Origin: Planctomycetaceae bacterium
GTDB taxonomy: Bacteria > Planctomycetota > Planctomycetia > Planctomycetales > Planctomycetaceae
Reading direction: 5' to 3'
Length of the DNA stretch: 64,000 bases
Assembly (NCBI GenBank): GCA_041398825.1
Contig: JAWKTX010000001.1
Location: 1 to 64,000 of the forward strand
Shown here: piece after piece, positions 62,510 to 64,000 of the stretch
Position numbering within the stretch: position 1 is the stretch's first letter
How the letters are laid out: each line of letters starts with the position of its first letter
Position numbers and translations under genes: made by a program
The notes under the pieces: model-generated
Told to the model about the DNA's origin: nothing
The model's input: the letters and a program-made list of their open reading frames with translations, nothing else
The model's database searches: none

Positions 62510-64000
62510 CCCAACAGCGAAAGCCTGATTCAGTCTGGCACTATCACAACGCAGACGGTTCTGACGCTGGGGCGGTCTTTCGCTGGAATCTGCCCGATGG
62601 TCGCAAGGAAATCCGTCAGGTAATGTTCAAACCGGACAACGGTTGGACGCCCGGCGGTTGGATGTGTTCAGCAATGCCGGAACCTCGACCGCTCTACCGT
62701 CTGCCGTCCGTTATCGCAACTGATGAAGTCTGGATCTGTGAGGGCGAGAAGGCAGCGGACGCGGCGACATTGATTGGAATCATCGCCACCAGTCCAACGC
62801 AAGGCAGCAAGAGCCCACAGAAGACTGACTGGTCCGTCCTGAATGGAAAGCGAGTCTTCATTCTGCCGGACAATGACGAACCGGGCGATACGTTCGCGGC
62901 AAACGTTGTTGCACTCATTCGAAAGCAGGCACCAGAGGCCACAATTGAAATCAAACTGTTGAAGGATGACTGGCCAGAGATACCCGAGAAGGGCGACGTC
63001 TACGACTGGTCAGAGCAGAATGATTCAGCGGACGCTGAGACGCTGCAGGAACGGCTGAGAGCATTACCCGACCGAATCAGCAAATACAACATTCCAGAGG
63101 CTGACACGAAGCCTGAGGTTGCAACACATGGGATTGAAGCCAAGCCGATGCGGTGGTTATTTCAATCGGCCAAGAGTGCAGCCGAATCACCAAAACCAAT
63201 GCGGCCAGCAATCATCGAGAATCTCTTGCGGCGGGGTGAAGTAGGAACCATCGTCGCTTCGCCGAAAGTAGGAAAGAGCTGGTTCATTCTGCTACTTGCG
63301 ATGTGTGTCTCATCTGGCCAGAGATGGTTGGGTCGTACAGTCCAGAAGGGGAAAGTCCGGCTCATTGATAACGAACTGCACGAAGATACCATCGAGAATC
63401 GAATACACATCGTAGCAAGGGAATTAGACCAAAAGGCTCATGACATTTCAGATTTCGAATTCCACTCTGGGCGAGGGCAAGGAATCACGATAGAGCATCT
63501 GTTCTCTCTCGTTGATGTGTATAGGCCTGGTGAATTGTCGCTCTTGATACTTGATGCGAAATACCGCTTCTTCGGTGATGATGACGAGAATGACAACGCG
63601 GCGCAGACCCGTTTCCACAATGCAATTGATGCACTGGCTATGCAGTTGGATTGCGGAATCCTCCTTGTGCATCACTCCACGAAGGGTTCGCAGGCGTCGA
63701 AATCAGTTACCGACATTGGGGCAGGCGGCGGGGCCCAAGCTCGAGCGGTTGACCTTCACATGGTGTTGAGGGAACACGCCGAGCCGGGTTATGCGGTTCT
63801 TGAAAATCGCGTTCGTTCTTTCGCTCCGAGTGAACCTGAAACCCTGGCCTTTGATTTCCCGGTCTGGCATCTAGCTCAGAGCGTTGAGCCAGTTCTAAAG
63901 GTGGAGAGAAGCCGCGGCGACAGCAGGCAGGCACAAAACGACGAACAGGGCGTTTCAATGCTGACGAAGATCCTCCACGAACTGCGAACCCCTGCGACCA
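62497..64000 (+). CDS. Toprim/RepA-like helicase part of a primase-helicase (partial, runs past window)
   Basis: The open frame begins after TAG 62494-62496 and has no stop to the window end (at least 500 residues). Its first ATG is at 62623, but similarity to primase-helicases already starts at DSVWHYHNADGSDAGAVFRW, well upstream. Toprim-like acidic clusters: VWICEGEKAADAATL and RVFILPDNDEPGD. The RecA-like part shows Walker A ASPKVGKSW, a Walker B-like SLLILDAKYRFF and LLVHHSTKGSQASK. It should act in replication of the element. Either a frameshift or a start at a non-ATG codon explains its separate frame. Confidence 0.75.

Overview
The window looks like the chromosome of a member of the Planctomycetota. 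Signs of this are an N-terminal sorting motif of the LEPRxLLS type (28413-32249), a very large secreted protein combining dehydrogenase-like, CxxCH haem and ThuA-like parts (23302-27579), an NPCBM protein (1302-2615), split glycine decarboxylase subunits, and loose use of Shine-Dalgarno sites with several GTG/TTG starts. Genus cannot be resolved from the sequence alone. All functional calls are from motifs read by eye; no database search was run.

Layout. 1-5.7 kb (minus strand): a compact run encoding exported proteins, namely a coiled-coil protein, a TPR-like protein, an NPCBM protein and a DegP-like protease cut by the window edge. 5.8-12 kb (minus): a YhaM-like HD nuclease, a secreted protein of unknown function, an M20-type peptidase and a lipoprotein. 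12-16 kb: a very long secretin. 16.3-21.2 kb: a small unknown gene, an ABC exporter-like protein whose ATPase motifs are all eroded, an ABC-2 permease with a clear terminator, acylphosphatase and an rRNA methyltransferase. 21.5-32.3 kb (plus): a phosphohexomutase preceded by two hairpins, the giant dehydrogenase/cytochrome/ThuA protein, a response regulator and a subtilisin-like protease.

32.3-46.3 kb: a methyltransferase, then a plus-strand series: low-molecular-weight phosphatase, RpiB, GcvH, GcvPA, GcvPB and a lipoate ligase family protein (glycine cleavage plus H-protein lipoylation), then an FHA protein, a 70-residue protein, NusA, IF-2, RbfA and an endonuclease III-like protein with a histone-H1-like tail. 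46.3-57.7 kb: a frameshifted alpha/beta hydrolase, an HDOD protein with a degenerate GGDEF domain, a long IleRS with an unusual KMSKS loop, a bestrophin-like protein, a DCC protein and a ceramidase-like/kelch-like fusion.

57.8-60.9 kb: an intact 856-bp IS5-type element with a TA target duplication has inserted into the end of an RRM protein gene; a HesB-like small gene and a second RRM gene follow. At 60851-60907 there is a 3' half of a tRNA-Leu(UAA) gene without its 5' half. This reads as the left attachment site of an integrated element that occupies the rest of the window and runs past its right end. The element carries repeats, an excisionase-like HTH protein, small unknown genes, a primase zinc-binding protein and a toprim/RecA-like helicase in a different frame. 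No complete tRNA, no rRNA and no CRISPR array were found.
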